The position numbers and the translations under genes were made by a program. Shown piece after piece: positions 17,987 through 25,490 of a stretch of 42,515 nucleotides of DNA. Each line of letters opens with the position of its first letter. Position 1 is the first letter of the stretch. The stretch is from Desulfuromonadaceae bacterium (GTDB taxonomy: Bacteria; Desulfobacterota; Desulfuromonadia; Desulfuromonadales; UBA2294). The notes under the pieces were generated by a model. That model was not told the DNA's origin and ran no database searches. It saw nothing but the letters and a program-made list of their open reading frames with translations. The DNA is taken from positions 1-42,515 of the forward strand of contig JAGXHN010000038.1 of the NCBI GenBank assembly GCA_024636225.1, in the 5' to 3' direction.

Positions 17987-19621
17987 TCAGAGATCCAGCA
18001 CCACCTTGGCCGCAATGGCAATCTGGTATAAAATCTGAGAGATATCCTTGAGTACCTGCATATTTTTAGTATCAAACTTCGGCAGTATCAATAATTGATC
18101 ACCGGCAGAAAGATGAGAATCGCTGGCCTGTAAAACTTCACCATTAGGTTTGACCACCAGAAGTTTGCGCTTATTGGCTCGATCGGTATAGCCACCAGCA
18201 CCGGAAATATAATCGTCGAGATCTCTGTCCGGGCGATAGACCACCGCCTGGGGCATCATAACTTCCCCGGCGACCAGAATGACGTCGCTCTTCGCAGGGA
18301 TCACAATCACGTCGCCATCTTCCAGATAGATATCGGTGAGCTTCCCCTTGTACCCGACGACAACTGTGCCATCAGGTTGGATCGTGCGCGCTTTTTCCAC
18401 AAATTGAGAAATCAACTCCGCCTCGCGCACGCGGATATCAGCCGCATCAACACTCTGCGAGGTCGCGGTCAGGGAACTCTGCTCCAGCCTGTTAAGGGCG
18501 TCATTCAGTGCTGCTTTTTGCTTTTCAGCCACACTCTTCCGACGAATATGAATACCATCGAGATTAGCCAGTTCCGGCTCAACAGGTATGTTTTTGAGTA
18601 ATTCCAGAAATCGGGTACTTTTGTGCACCGGATAGTGAGAAGCACCGACAATGGCACCCTTTGCAGCAACCATAATGGTATCGCCAGGGGTATCAGCCAG
18701 GAACTGCACCTTGTCACCATCTTCAAGCTTTAAATTCATAAATTCCGACAGTGGCAGGTAGGAATTAAAAGGGGCGCCCTCCCGAGTTCCGACAATACTG
18801 GCATGAGAAACCCGGTTCAGGACCGAGGCGAGAGTTGTCAATTGCTGACCACTGATCGCGGCATCAACCGGGAACTCGAAACGAGACGGATGTCGCACCT
18901 CCCCTTGTACCAAAACGCCAGCGCCGCGTTCACCGACCAGAATCAGGTCTCCATCTTCGAGCCGAGGGCGGGGAAGAACCCCTTCGAGAATAAACGGATA
19001 GAGGTCGATTTGATCGAAAACTTCCCCGTCACGGATAAGCTTGATGTTGCGATAACTCCCCCGTTCGGCGTCAATACCACCGGCAAGATCGAGGTAAAAC
19101 AGAAAAGAATCCGTCGCCCCACCTGCATAACGTCCGGGTTTTGCAACAAAACCGGTGACAAATACCGCCACAGGCTGGGTATTGAGGAGATTGGTGTAGA
19201 CCTCCACATTCTTTTTGTAAACCGTCTGCACCTTATCCCGCACTAATTGTCCCAGATCAGCATGTTTCTTGCCGGCTACAGCCACAGGGCCAACCTCAGG
19301 GAGGAAAAGGTTGCCACGCGCATCGACTTCAAGCACGCTATCAAAATTACGCGCCCCCCAGAGTTGCACGGTGATGCGATCTCCGGGCATGATGCGGTAA
19401 TCGGCATTCAGTTCGTCAAAGGTCCCTTTGGCAAAATTGCCCTGAAACAGGTCAGCCCCAAAGGGGGACGGAAGCGCAGCCAATTCGGATCGCTGGGTTC
19501 TTTCCAACGACAGTTCACCTGGCGTGGCAAAGAGTATTGAAATCGGGCAACTGATAAAAACAAGAAAGGTTAAAAGGATAAGGCGCATATTAAAACCCCG
19601 CATGTTCACGAATAGCAGCAA
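17987..19621 (-). CDS. kpsD: KpsD-like polysaccharide export protein (SLBB domains)
   Basis: A periplasmic/outer-membrane polysaccharide export protein of up to 544 residues. After a signal peptide (MRLILLTFLVF, hydrophobic up to about LFATPG) comes the export domain start YRIMPGDRITVQLWG, followed by repeated SLBB-type segments such as VFVTGFVAKPGRYAG, VLVQGEVRHPSRFEFP and ILVAGEVMMPQAVVYRP. KpsD works with KpsE to carry capsule across the periplasm and outer membrane. There is no lipobox after the signal, as in KpsD and unlike Wza. The listed start at 19621 overlaps kpsE; the ATG at 19588, one base past the kpsE stop, gives a clean signal peptide and is the likelier start. It is part of the compact kpsMTED run. 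Confidence 0.92.
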   Translation of the reverse strand: MLLFVNMRGFNMRLILLTFLVFISCPISILFATPGELSLERTQRSELAALPSPFGADLFQGNFAKGTFDELNADYRIMPGDRITVQLWGARNFDSVLEVDARGNLFLPEVGPVAVAGKKHADLGQLVRDKVQTVYKKNVEVYTNLLNTQPVAVFVTGFVAKPGRYAGGATDSFLFYLDLAGGIDAERGSYRNIKLIRDGEVFDQIDLYPFILEGVLPRPRLEDGDLILVGERGAGVLVQGEVRHPSRFEFPVDAAISGQQLTTLASVLNRVSHASIVGTREGAPFNSYLPLSEFMNLKLEDGDKVQFLADTPGDTIMVAAKGAIVGASHYPVHKSTRFLELLKNIPVEPELANLDGIHIRRKSVAEKQKAALNDALNRLEQSSLTATSQSVDAADIRVREAELISQFVEKARTIQPDGTVVVGYKGKLTDIYLEDGDVIVIPAKSDVILVAGEVMMPQAVVYRPDRDLDDYISGAGGYTDRANKRKLLVVKPNGEVLQASDSHLSAGDQLLILPKFDTKNMQVLKDISQILYQIAIAAKVVLDL

Positions 19622-20690
19622 TCACCAAGGAGACAATACCAAACAGAAGAGCACTCCCGGCAAACATCAGTGCCGTAAAGGAGAATCGACGCGGCCAGAT
19701 TGACTCTTCAGGCAAGGTCGGGGGAGAAAAAGCGACCAGATAACGACTCTTGCCGTCGGCCCGTATCCGGGCGGCTTCCAGCGACGCCAGTGCTGACAGA
19801 TAGCGATTTTCGGCGAATTCCCGATCAACCACAAGTCCCTCGTAATCGGAGATGATATCATTGAGAATCTGATGATCGGCACCAACGATCCGGGCTTTTT
19901 CTGATTTGATCTGCCCTTCCAGAGCCGCGATACGCGCCTTGAGCGCCGTCACCTGACTGCTGTTGTCGCGCATGTACGAACGCGCCTCTGCCATCTGCGT
20001 TCGTGCCTTGACCGCCTCACTCTCCAGTTCAGAAATCAGAGCGACCACTGTTCCAACCGCAGCTTCGGGATTGAGCAGATCACTCTTCTGCCGAAACAGC
20101 TTGAGAGCCTTGCGTGCTTCAGAGACGCGCTGTTCCGCCATCGCCAATTCGATTCGGGCCTGTTCAAGGGCATCATGCAAGGCTCGATCCCGTAACTGAT
20201 TTACCAGCTGCTCGCTTAAATCGAGAATCGTCTGTCCCAGGTCGCGAGCCATTACCTGGGTATAGGCGCGGGTGCGCAGCGTTACAATCCCGGTAACCGG
20301 ATCAAACATCACCTGCACAACCTTGCGATAGTAATCGTAAAACTCTTCAGTACTCGCCGCCGCTGTCAGCCGGCTGAAGAGATCGGCCTCGCGCGATTGA
20401 TAATGCGCGCGAAGTTGCAGGCGTTCATCGAGCGTGTTGAGCAGCCCCACGGAGTGGATATACTCTTTCACCACGTAAGCATCCGCCGTAGTTGAGCCTG
20501 CGGCTTGTCCAAACAGATTCAAAAGATCAGAACCACCACCGCCTCCGCCTTCAGGACCTCTGATCGAAAATCGCGTCTCCGATACATACATGTCCGAAGC
20601 CCAGAACACATAATAGAAGGCAACCAACAGCGTCGGCAACAAAACAAACAGTGCAAATTTATTTCTTAAAGATAGCTTTATATTCAGCAA
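19590..20690 (-). CDS. kpsE: KpsE-like capsule export inner-membrane protein
   Basis: A 366-residue polysaccharide co-polymerase/export protein of the KpsE/BexC/CtrB family, which links the ABC transporter to KpsD across the periplasm. One membrane segment is near the N-terminus (FALFVLLPTLLVAFYYVFWA) and one near the C-terminus (FTALMFAGSALLFGIVSLVI), with a periplasmic part between containing long helices rich in Glu/Ala (about 170-280). The typical YVSETRFSIRG sequence follows the first segment; a Gly-rich run GPEGGGGGGSD is just after it. The start is TTG with AGGG seven bases upstream. It begins 13 bp after the kpsT stop and abuts kpsD. Confidence 0.93.
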   Translation of the reverse strand: MLNIKLSLRNKFALFVLLPTLLVAFYYVFWASDMYVSETRFSIRGPEGGGGGGSDLLNLFGQAAGSTTADAYVVKEYIHSVGLLNTLDERLQLRAHYQSREADLFSRLTAAASTEEFYDYYRKVVQVMFDPVTGIVTLRTRAYTQVMARDLGQTILDLSEQLVNQLRDRALHDALEQARIELAMAEQRVSEARKALKLFRQKSDLLNPEAAVGTVVALISELESEAVKARTQMAEARSYMRDNSSQVTALKARIAALEGQIKSEKARIVGADHQILNDIISDYEGLVVDREFAENRYLSALASLEAARIRADGKSRYLVAFSPPTLPEESIWPRRFSFTALMFAGSALLFGIVSLVIAAIREHAGF

Positions 20691-20702
20691 GTCAGAACCC
20701 TG

Positions 20703-21350
20703 TCATTGATTTTCATAGTGGGTGATCGCTCTTTCGACATCAGGGAAAAAAAGGAGCTGACCCTGCTCAAGGACGGCAGCAGCATCGCAATGCGAGCGGA
20801 TTGTGTTTGCGTTATGTGATACCACCAATAATGAAGAACGCTCTTTACGCCGATCAAACTCCGCTTTGCTCTTTTTTTGAAATTTTGAGTCCCCCACGGC
20901 GGTCACTTCGTCGATGAGGTAATAATCGAAGTCGATCGCCATACTCAGTCCAAACGCCAACTTCGCTTTCATCCCGGAAGAGTAGGTATTAACCGGCATC
21001 TCCATATACTCGCCCAGCTCTGAAAAATCTTCAACAAAAGCTGTAACCTCAGCGATGTCGGCAGCATAGATCCGGCAGATAAAACGCAAATTCTCCCGCC
21101 CGGTGAGACTTCCGTGAAAGCCGCCGGAAAATCCGATAAGCCAGGAGACGCTGGCTCTGCGCAACACCTCGCCGCTGGTCGGTAGCTCCGCACCGCTGAT
21201 CATGCGCAGCAGAGTCGATTTCCCCGCACCATTACAGCCGAGTATACCGAAATTGCACCTTGGCGGAAAAACGATGCTGATATCATCCAGAACCGTCTTC
21301 ACCCCGTTGGGCGTCCGATACTGTTTGCAGATGTTGCGCAGCTCAATCAT
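20703..21350 (-). CDS. kpsT: KpsT-like capsule ABC transporter ATPase
   Basis: A 215-residue ATP-binding subunit that powers export of lipid-linked capsule through KpsM. Walker A is GCNGAGKST (38-46), the signature is the KpsT-type YSSGMK (123-128) in place of LSGGQ, Walker B is YYLIDE (143-148), and the switch histidine is His179 (VVSHN). The length matches stand-alone group 2 capsule ATPases, which lack the extra C-terminal glycan-binding domain seen in O-antigen Wzt. The start overlaps the kpsM stop by 4 bp, with GAAGAG as ribosome site, indicating translational coupling. Confidence 0.95.
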   Translation of the reverse strand: MIELRNICKQYRTPNGVKTVLDDISIVFPPRCNFGILGCNGAGKSTLLRMISGAELPTSGEVLRRASVSWLIGFSGGFHGSLTGRENLRFICRIYAADIAEVTAFVEDFSELGEYMEMPVNTYSSGMKAKLAFGLSMAIDFDYYLIDEVTAVGDSKFQKKSKAEFDRRKERSSLLVVSHNANTIRSHCDAAAVLEQGQLLFFPDVERAITHYENQ

Positions 21351-22147
21351 GACTCTTCATTCAGAAATTTACGGGCAAAGCGTTCCAGCAACAAGCCGAA
21401 AGAGAGAAGCAAAAGAATAAAACCGAGTACATACGGTATAAAAACAAAACGGCTCTCATACCCCTCAGACAAGCCATATCGCATGAGTTCAATGAGATGG
21501 GACAGGGGATTATAAAATAAAATTTCACGAACATAGACCGGCGCAAATTCCACCGAGAAAAAAAGACCCGAAGTAAAAAAGAGTATACGCATCAGCATCG
21601 GGACAACGACGCGTGTGGTCGGCCACATCAGGCTGAAAGCTGAGGCGATTGCGCCGACGCCGAAACCGAGAGCCAGAGCCAGAACCAGAGCAATCAATAT
21701 CGCAGCCGGATCAGAGGGTGCAATCTTATAACCGCCGAAACTGGCGACAGAAAGGAGAAACAGCAAGACACAACTGTACATAGCACCGTGCAGCAGTGCC
21801 CGTGCGATAAGAATATCGATCGGAAAAACTTGAGGATAGGCGAGCAGAGCCCGATTACCGATCACCCCGTTCATAGCACCGTTAATCGTCTCGGAAAAAA
21901 TATACCAGGGGATAAAACCACCGAGGAGAAAAAGCGGGACCGACAAGCCGTGAGGGGGAGAAACACCCGCCAACTCGCGAATCCCCCAGAAAATTCCGAT
22001 CGTAAAAGAAGCATTAATCAAGGCCCATAGATAACCGAGTTTATGTTTACCGAATAAAGTTTTTGTTTCGCGCAACATCAGAGCCCAGATGACGCGTCTT
22101 TGTATCCGCAGCGCCGTAACAAGAGTGGAAGCTATCTTCCTGCTCAT
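21347..22147 (-). CDS. kpsM: KpsM-like capsule ABC transporter permease
   Basis: A 266-residue inner-membrane permease of the ABC-2 type with about six hydrophobic segments. The family features are an N-terminal cytoplasmic ALMLRETKTLFGKHKLGYLW (20 residues, 22-41), FLLGGFIPWYIFSE, and the periplasmic C-terminal loop with FYNPLSHLIELMRYGLSEGY. It forms the channel for capsule with KpsT. It is the first gene of the capsule run; the 400 bp upstream contain a terminator-like hairpin and a dyad. No ribosome site stands out before the ATG. Confidence 0.95.
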   Translation of the reverse strand: MSRKIASTLVTALRIQRRVIWALMLRETKTLFGKHKLGYLWALINASFTIGIFWGIRELAGVSPPHGLSVPLFLLGGFIPWYIFSETINGAMNGVIGNRALLAYPQVFPIDILIARALLHGAMYSCVLLFLLSVASFGGYKIAPSDPAAILIALVLALALGFGVGAIASAFSLMWPTTRVVVPMLMRILFFTSGLFFSVEFAPVYVREILFYNPLSHLIELMRYGLSEGYESRFVFIPYVLGFILLLLSFGLLLERFARKFLNEES

Positions 22148-22191
22148 GCGAACCGGAACTCTATATGCAACAAACTGATTATGAGTAAAAG

Positions 22192-22221
22192 ACTGACCAT
22201 ATACACCTGTATGATGTCAGT
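22192..22221 (-). promoter_or_regulatory. Imperfect dyad just upstream of kpsM
   Basis: Arms beginning ACTGAC and ending GTCAGT flank a TACA/TGTA inner pair and a GGTG centre, 45 bp before the kpsM ATG. It may be an mRNA hairpin or an operator for the capsule operon. Confidence 0.35.
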
Positions 22222-22252
22222 TAACGGTTAAAACAGATCAAATACCGAGAAG

Positions 22253-22276
22253 AAAAACTGATGGTTATTCCATCAG
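22253..22276 (-). terminator. Terminator-like hairpin in the kps leader
   Basis: On the minus strand a perfect 7-bp stem (CTGATGG with CCATCAG, 5-base loop, 22258-22276) is followed by TTTTTCTT. It precedes kpsM by about 110 bp. It could end transcripts of the small gene at 22566 or act as an attenuator for the capsule operon. Confidence 0.5.
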
Positions 22277-22565
22277 GTCGATCAATCAGAACAACCTGAA
22301 TAAATAATTTTAAAACCTATCACTATTAGATTTATATCTCAACAAAATCGTATCTAAATCACACGGCCTCAAAGGTCGTTTTTGCTCCGGCATTTTCGCT
22401 CTGTTTGATGTTTCTGGCTCAGGTCAGGATTGTGATAACCGTAATTTTGTCGGCAAACAGCCAAAAAGGACAATGGCAAGGAATCGGAACAAGAAAGTCT
22501 TCCGAAATTTAAAGTGGGATCAGGAAAGGGGACGGGCAAAGGGGAGAGGAGCAACAACGTATCAG

Positions 22566-22715
22566 TTATTCTTCCTCAGAAGCAGAAGAGACGTCTTCGG
22601 CGAGGGTTTCATCGTCTTTATCATCTTGTTTGCGCTTGTTTTTTTCATCTTTTTTTGCTTTTTTGGCAATTTCTTTTTGACGCTTCTCAAAACCGTAATT
22701 TGTTTTTCTGGCCAT
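22566..22715 (-). CDS. Small highly charged conserved-type protein (49 aa)
   Basis: I found this short frame by eye. It encodes 49 residues starting MARKTNYGFEKRQKEIAKKA and ending in an acidic, Ser-rich tail (DVSSASEEE). A strong GAGAGGTGGA ribosome site lies just before the ATG, which supports it as a real gene. The first half is very basic with Lys repeats and the second half acidic, so it is probably helical or disordered and may bind nucleic acid. From memory, short proteins beginning with the NYGFEKRQKE motif occur in related deltaproteobacteria and beyond, but none has a function known to me. It is downstream of cspA on the same strand, separated by a strong terminator. Confidence 0.75.
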   Translation of the reverse strand: MARKTNYGFEKRQKEIAKKAKKDEKNKRKQDDKDDETLAEDVSSASEEE

Positions 22716-22766
22716 TAAATCCACCTCTCAATAATAGGTATAGATAGGTTGTGAAATGATGAGAAC

Positions 22767-22802
22767 AAAAGAGCCCCGCGTAAATTGACGCGGGGCTCTT
22801 TT
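22767..22802. terminator. Strong bidirectional rho-independent terminator
   Basis: A 14-bp stem (AAAAGAGCCCCGCG paired with CGCGGGGCTCTTTT) with an 8-base loop, with T-runs on both sides. It lies 21 bp past the cspA stop and ends its transcript. Confidence 0.93.
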
Positions 22803-22823
22803 ACAAAACAACGCAAAAATTAA

Positions 22824-23024
22824 TTAAATTCTGCGCACATTGGACGACTGAGGGCCTTTCTGGCCTTCAGTAACTTCAAAACTGACGCGATCTCCCTCGC
22901 CGAGGGATTTAAAACCATCGCCCTGGATTTCGGAGAAATGGACGAAAACATCCGGCCCATTATCCTGCTCGATAAAACCAAAACCCTTAGCGTCATTAAA
23001 CCATTTTACTGTACCTTCAGCCAT
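22824..23024 (-). CDS. cspA: Cold-shock domain protein (CspA family)
   Basis: A 66-residue single cold-shock domain protein. Both RNP motifs are present: KGFGFI and VFVHFSEI, following the typical [11 protein letters not shown] start. It binds single-stranded RNA and DNA, melting secondary structure, and can act as a transcription antiterminator. The frame is open upstream, but the ATG at 23024 has a GGAGAG ribosome site at correct spacing and matches the family N-terminus. A strong terminator follows. The leader of over 100 bases holds two hairpins, one of terminator form, which suggests leader-based control. Which Csp paralogue this is (cold-induced or constitutive) cannot be told. Confidence 0.97.
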   Translation of the reverse strand: MAEGTVKWFNDAKGFGFIEQDNGPDVFVHFSEIQGDGFKSLGEGDRVSFEVTEGQKGPQSSNVRRI

Positions 23025-23036
23025 TTTTCTCTCCAT

Positions 23037-23052
23037 GTTCCTCTGTAGGAAC
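23037..23052 (-). promoter_or_regulatory. Hairpin just upstream of cspA ribosome site
   Basis: GTTCCT and AGGAAC form a 6-bp stem with a 4-base loop, ending four bases before the GGAGAG ribosome site. It is a likely structured element of the cspA leader. Confidence 0.5.
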
Positions 23053-23080
23053 TTTTTTTGGGTAAACGTCAATCGCTCTT

Positions 23081-23115
23081 AAAACAAAAACACACAGCCA
23101 ATAGGTCTGTGTGTT
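23081..23115 (-). promoter_or_regulatory. Terminator-like hairpin in the cspA leader
   Basis: On the minus strand AACACACAG pairs with CTGTGTGTT across a 9-base loop (23089-23115) and is followed by TTTGTTTT. No minus-strand gene lies upstream for it to terminate, so an attenuator within the cspA leader is the simplest reading. Confidence 0.55.
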
Positions 23116-23125
23116 CTGAGTCATT

Positions 23126-23140
23126 TTGACACCTTGTCAA
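23126..23140. promoter_or_regulatory. Perfect palindrome between cspA and the alarmone synthetase gene
   Basis: TTGACA-CCT-TGTCAA, a perfect 6+3+6 palindrome in the divergent region; a candidate operator. On the minus strand it also contains a TTGACA -35-like hexamer, though no good -10 follows. Confidence 0.35.
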
Positions 23141-23332
23141 TCTGATGAGCGACGAAACACTTACACAAACGTACTTAAGTTGTGACAACCTAACACAACC
23201 TGTTTAAAGAATGCAAGGTTTATATTTATTTAATTTATTAACCGAAAAGTTTCACTCCGCCCTTTCTTGCAATCTGCACAAAGGGGTGATAATTAAGTTA
23301 CCTTAGCAGGCAGACGGACAAAGGAGCAACTC

Positions 23333-24415
23333 TTGGCATCCCTGGACTTTGAAAAAGAGAAGCGGATCTTTCGCGCATTCTATGACGGCCACTCAGCGCT
23401 TTTCAATAAGGTGCTGAAAGATTACATTCAGATTATCAGTACGCTGCTTCAGGATGAAGTTGTCGGCGAAGTCACAAAAATTGAAGGCCGGGTCAAAGAT
23501 AGAGAAGAGTGCATCAAAAAATTTCATCGCAAGTATCAGAACAGACTCGAATCCGATGAAAAACCGTATCGAATCAAAGACTATCTCTCCGACCTGATCG
23601 GAATACGAATTATCTGCCTTTATGAGGATCAGATCGAACTCGTTTCTGCTGTTCTGAAAAAACATTTCAACATTATCGACGTCACCGATAAAATTTCGGC
23701 AGTTGAGAACACGGAAGCTTCGTTCGGCTACAAGGGACTGCATATGGACATCTCACTAACTCCTGAGATGACCTGCCAGTCAAAATACCAGGCGTATGCT
23801 GATTACCCCTTCGAAGTGCAGATCAGATCGTTGATACAGGATGCCTGGAGTGTTCTGGACCACAAAATAAAGTACAAAAAATCGATCCCGAACGATCTCA
23901 AGCGTCGAATCAATCTCCTCTCCGCTCTGTTTGAACTCGCGGACCGTGAGTTTAAAGAGATCCGCAATGCGACGATGGAGTTGATCCAGCAAGCCACGGT
24001 CGCCCCGATCAGCGATACACTTGAGGAGAGTGGGACGACATCAGGTCAACCGACAACAGCCGTCACGGAAAAGGCGGTTAATGCTTTCAATTTTTTGCGC
24101 ATCGCGAGCCATTTTTTCCGGGATTTTGAATTTGAAGATTACAAAGTTGACGACTTTGTCCAAAACATACTGAAGATCGATAGCGGCTTCCAGAAGTCAG
24201 ACCTGCACAAAAGCTTGATCGAAAATTTTAAAACGGTCAGAGATTATCGCGATAACTTTATTACAGAAAATCCGGAGAGCACCTTCAGCCCCTACACATC
24301 GATCCGTCACTGTCTCTACCTTTACAACAAAGAGAAATTCAGTCGAATTTTATCCAAGGGGCCAAAAGAGCGGTTTGAAGCATGGCTCAAAATGGTTAAA
24401 AATACCCTCGACTGA
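23333..24415 (+). CDS. RelA/SpoT-domain (p)ppGpp synthetase-like protein
   Basis: A 360-residue protein with a synthetase domain but no HD hydrolase, TGS or ACT domains. Synthetase motifs: RVKDRE (53-58), SDLIGIRIICLY (86-97), the FGYKGLHMDI stacking motif (131-140) and FEVQIRS (160-166) with the catalytic-type Glu161, then AWSVLDHKIKYK (171-182). It should transfer pyrophosphate from ATP to a guanine nucleotide, or be a toxin-like relative. Residues 225-360 are unassigned: a Thr/Ser-rich linker followed by a helical region. The start is TTG, with AAGGAG exactly six bases upstream. Small alarmone synthetases are usually 200-260 residues, so the C-terminal part is extra. It appears to be a single-gene unit. 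Confidence 0.88.
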   Translation: MASLDFEKEKRIFRAFYDGHSALFNKVLKDYIQIISTLLQDEVVGEVTKIEGRVKDREECIKKFHRKYQNRLESDEKPYRIKDYLSDLIGIRIICLYEDQIELVSAVLKKHFNIIDVTDKISAVENTEASFGYKGLHMDISLTPEMTCQSKYQAYADYPFEVQIRSLIQDAWSVLDHKIKYKKSIPNDLKRRINLLSALFELADREFKEIRNATMELIQQATVAPISDTLEESGTTSGQPTTAVTEKAVNAFNFLRIASHFFRDFEFEDYKVDDFVQNILKIDSGFQKSDLHKSLIENFKTVRDYRDNFITENPESTFSPYTSIRHCLYLYNKEKFSRILSKGPKERFEAWLKMVKNTLD

Positions 24416-24433
24416 CCGCTATTTCAGGCGCTA

Positions 24434-24646
24434 TCACCCCTGCCATAACGTCCATGACAGATCGTTCTTGTCTGTACTGTTGGTAAACTTTGCCCGGCAG
24501 GTCTGACACTGATAATCCTGCTCTTCGAAGCCTCTCGGTTTCAACCCCTTAAAAACGCGTGGCGCATCGACTTTCTGTAAATATTCATGCGGCTTGCCAT
24601 TTCGGGCTTTTTTTGCCTGATCTTCACATAAAGCACAAATTCCCAT
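24434..24646 (-). CDS. Small zinc-ribbon-like protein (70 aa)
   Basis: A 70-residue protein with two CxxC pairs (Cys4/Cys7 and Cys47/Cys50), likely binding one zinc ion. The middle contains DAPRVFKGLKPRGFEEQDY and the end NDLSWTLWQG. I believe closely similar small proteins exist in other deltaproteobacteria, but I know no function. The ribosome site is a modest GAAGAGAG. It converges on the alarmone synthetase gene, whose stop lies 18 bp away, and is followed upstream by another zinc-ribbon gene on the same strand. Confidence 0.72.
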   Translation of the reverse strand: MGICALCEDQAKKARNGKPHEYLQKVDAPRVFKGLKPRGFEEQDYQCQTCRAKFTNSTDKNDLSWTLWQG

Positions 24647-24718
24647 TCGTAAAGTCTCTCTTCCATAAGATTGCAGATTCGCAAGACCTAATCCAGTGAC
24701 GGAACAGCCTTACCGATT

Positions 24719-25123
24719 CTACCTGCAACGCATAATTTTCTTCCCATCTTCAAACAAAACCTCAACCTTCTGATCACCCGCTATCCGCTGCACAAGACCA
24801 AGACCGAAATCAGTATGATTCAGCAACGCATTAACTTTATAGGCTGCGGTCATGGAATAGTCAGTCACCTTGGTCATATTCATCTCCGGCCGCAAAATCG
24901 CCCATTCTTTTTTTGCGGCATGATTCGGATCAACGACGCGTTTAACGGCTACTTTTTTAGGGGGGGTCGGCGTACGGTACTTATGTTGGCGATTACAGAC
25001 AGAACATTCAACCTTCAACGGAGCCCCTTCTTCTAAAAGAAGAATAGTGTGTTCATTGTTTTTCCGGCATTTTGTGCACCGGGCCTCGACCTGATCACCA
25101 ATGGAAAGATTCGAATCTTGCAT
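24719..25123 (-). CDS. Zinc-ribbon protein with Tudor-like C-terminus (134 aa)
   Basis: A 134-residue protein from the ATG at 25123, chosen because AAAGGAG precedes it at good spacing; the open frame reaches 25252 but that extension has no ribosome site. The N-terminal 45 residues form a zinc ribbon with Cys16/Cys19 and Cys40/Cys43. A Pro/Lys-rich linker (about 50-65) follows. The C-terminus, GLGLVQRIAGDQKVEVLFED (107-126), has the GxGxV...V.V.F pattern seen in small Tudor/SH3-like folds such as the C-terminal domain of UvrD-type helicases. This suggests nucleic-acid or polymerase binding; it is an inference. No function is known to me. Confidence 0.75.
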   Translation of the reverse strand: MQDSNLSIGDQVEARCTKCRKNNEHTILLLEEGAPLKVECSVCNRQHKYRTPTPPKKVAVKRVVDPNHAAKKEWAILRPEMNMTKVTDYSMTAAYKVNALLNHTDFGLGLVQRIAGDQKVEVLFEDGKKIMRCR

Positions 25124-25410
25124 GGAATTGCTCCTTTTGTATGTGCCGAGATATGACCGATAAAAACCAAAAAAGACAACTGGATTTAAAGGATATGCTT
25201 GACTTATTGACGATATGACGAAAACCCGCCACGACCCCACGTGAACATTCACTCCGTAATATCATCTTTGTACAGAGACAATGAAAATGGATTGATAGCG
25301 GATTGTAAAGTGGAAAGATCTGACCATACTACTCTTTATTTTAGACAAAAGATACAAGTACCAAAAACAGCCGCCATGATTGGAGATAAATCATTAACAT
25401 AAGCACATTT

Positions 25411-25425
25411 TGGCCGGTTTCTTGC
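25411..25425 (+). promoter_or_regulatory. Candidate sigma-54 promoter for the AcfC-like gene
   Basis: TGGC-N7-TTGC, with exactly ten bases between GG and GC, followed by T as in the consensus. It lies about 135 bp before the downstream ATG. The expected start point is near 25437. Confidence 0.5.
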
Positions 25426-25490
25426 TGACATCCAAAACGGTTTATTTGACGTTACCGTCACTCTGCCGCAGCAGTGTGAGCGTAGCCAAT

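Larger units (their letters stand above)
22148..22565. other. Upstream region of the capsule operon
   Basis: About 418 bp without a convincing gene. An open frame at 22369-22557 (minus) has no ribosome site and unlikely composition. The region holds two dyads listed separately and a possible minus-strand -10 (TATAAAT, near 22337) with a weak -35. I looked for the ops/JUMPstart element of RfaH-controlled capsule operons and did not see it. Confidence 0.5.

Noticed and set aside
22369..22557. Minus-strand 62-codon frame upstream of kpsM
   Set aside because: It has no ribosome site and an unlikely Pro/Leu/Ser composition; it overlaps what appears to be leader or spacer DNA.
22148..22565. ops/JUMPstart element expected for RfaH-controlled capsule operons
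   Set aside because: I searched by eye for GGCGGTAG on the minus strand and did not find it.
24719..25252. Longer form (177 residues) of the zinc-ribbon/Tudor-like protein
   Set aside because: The upstream part lacks a ribosome site; AAAGGAG stands before the ATG at 25123.
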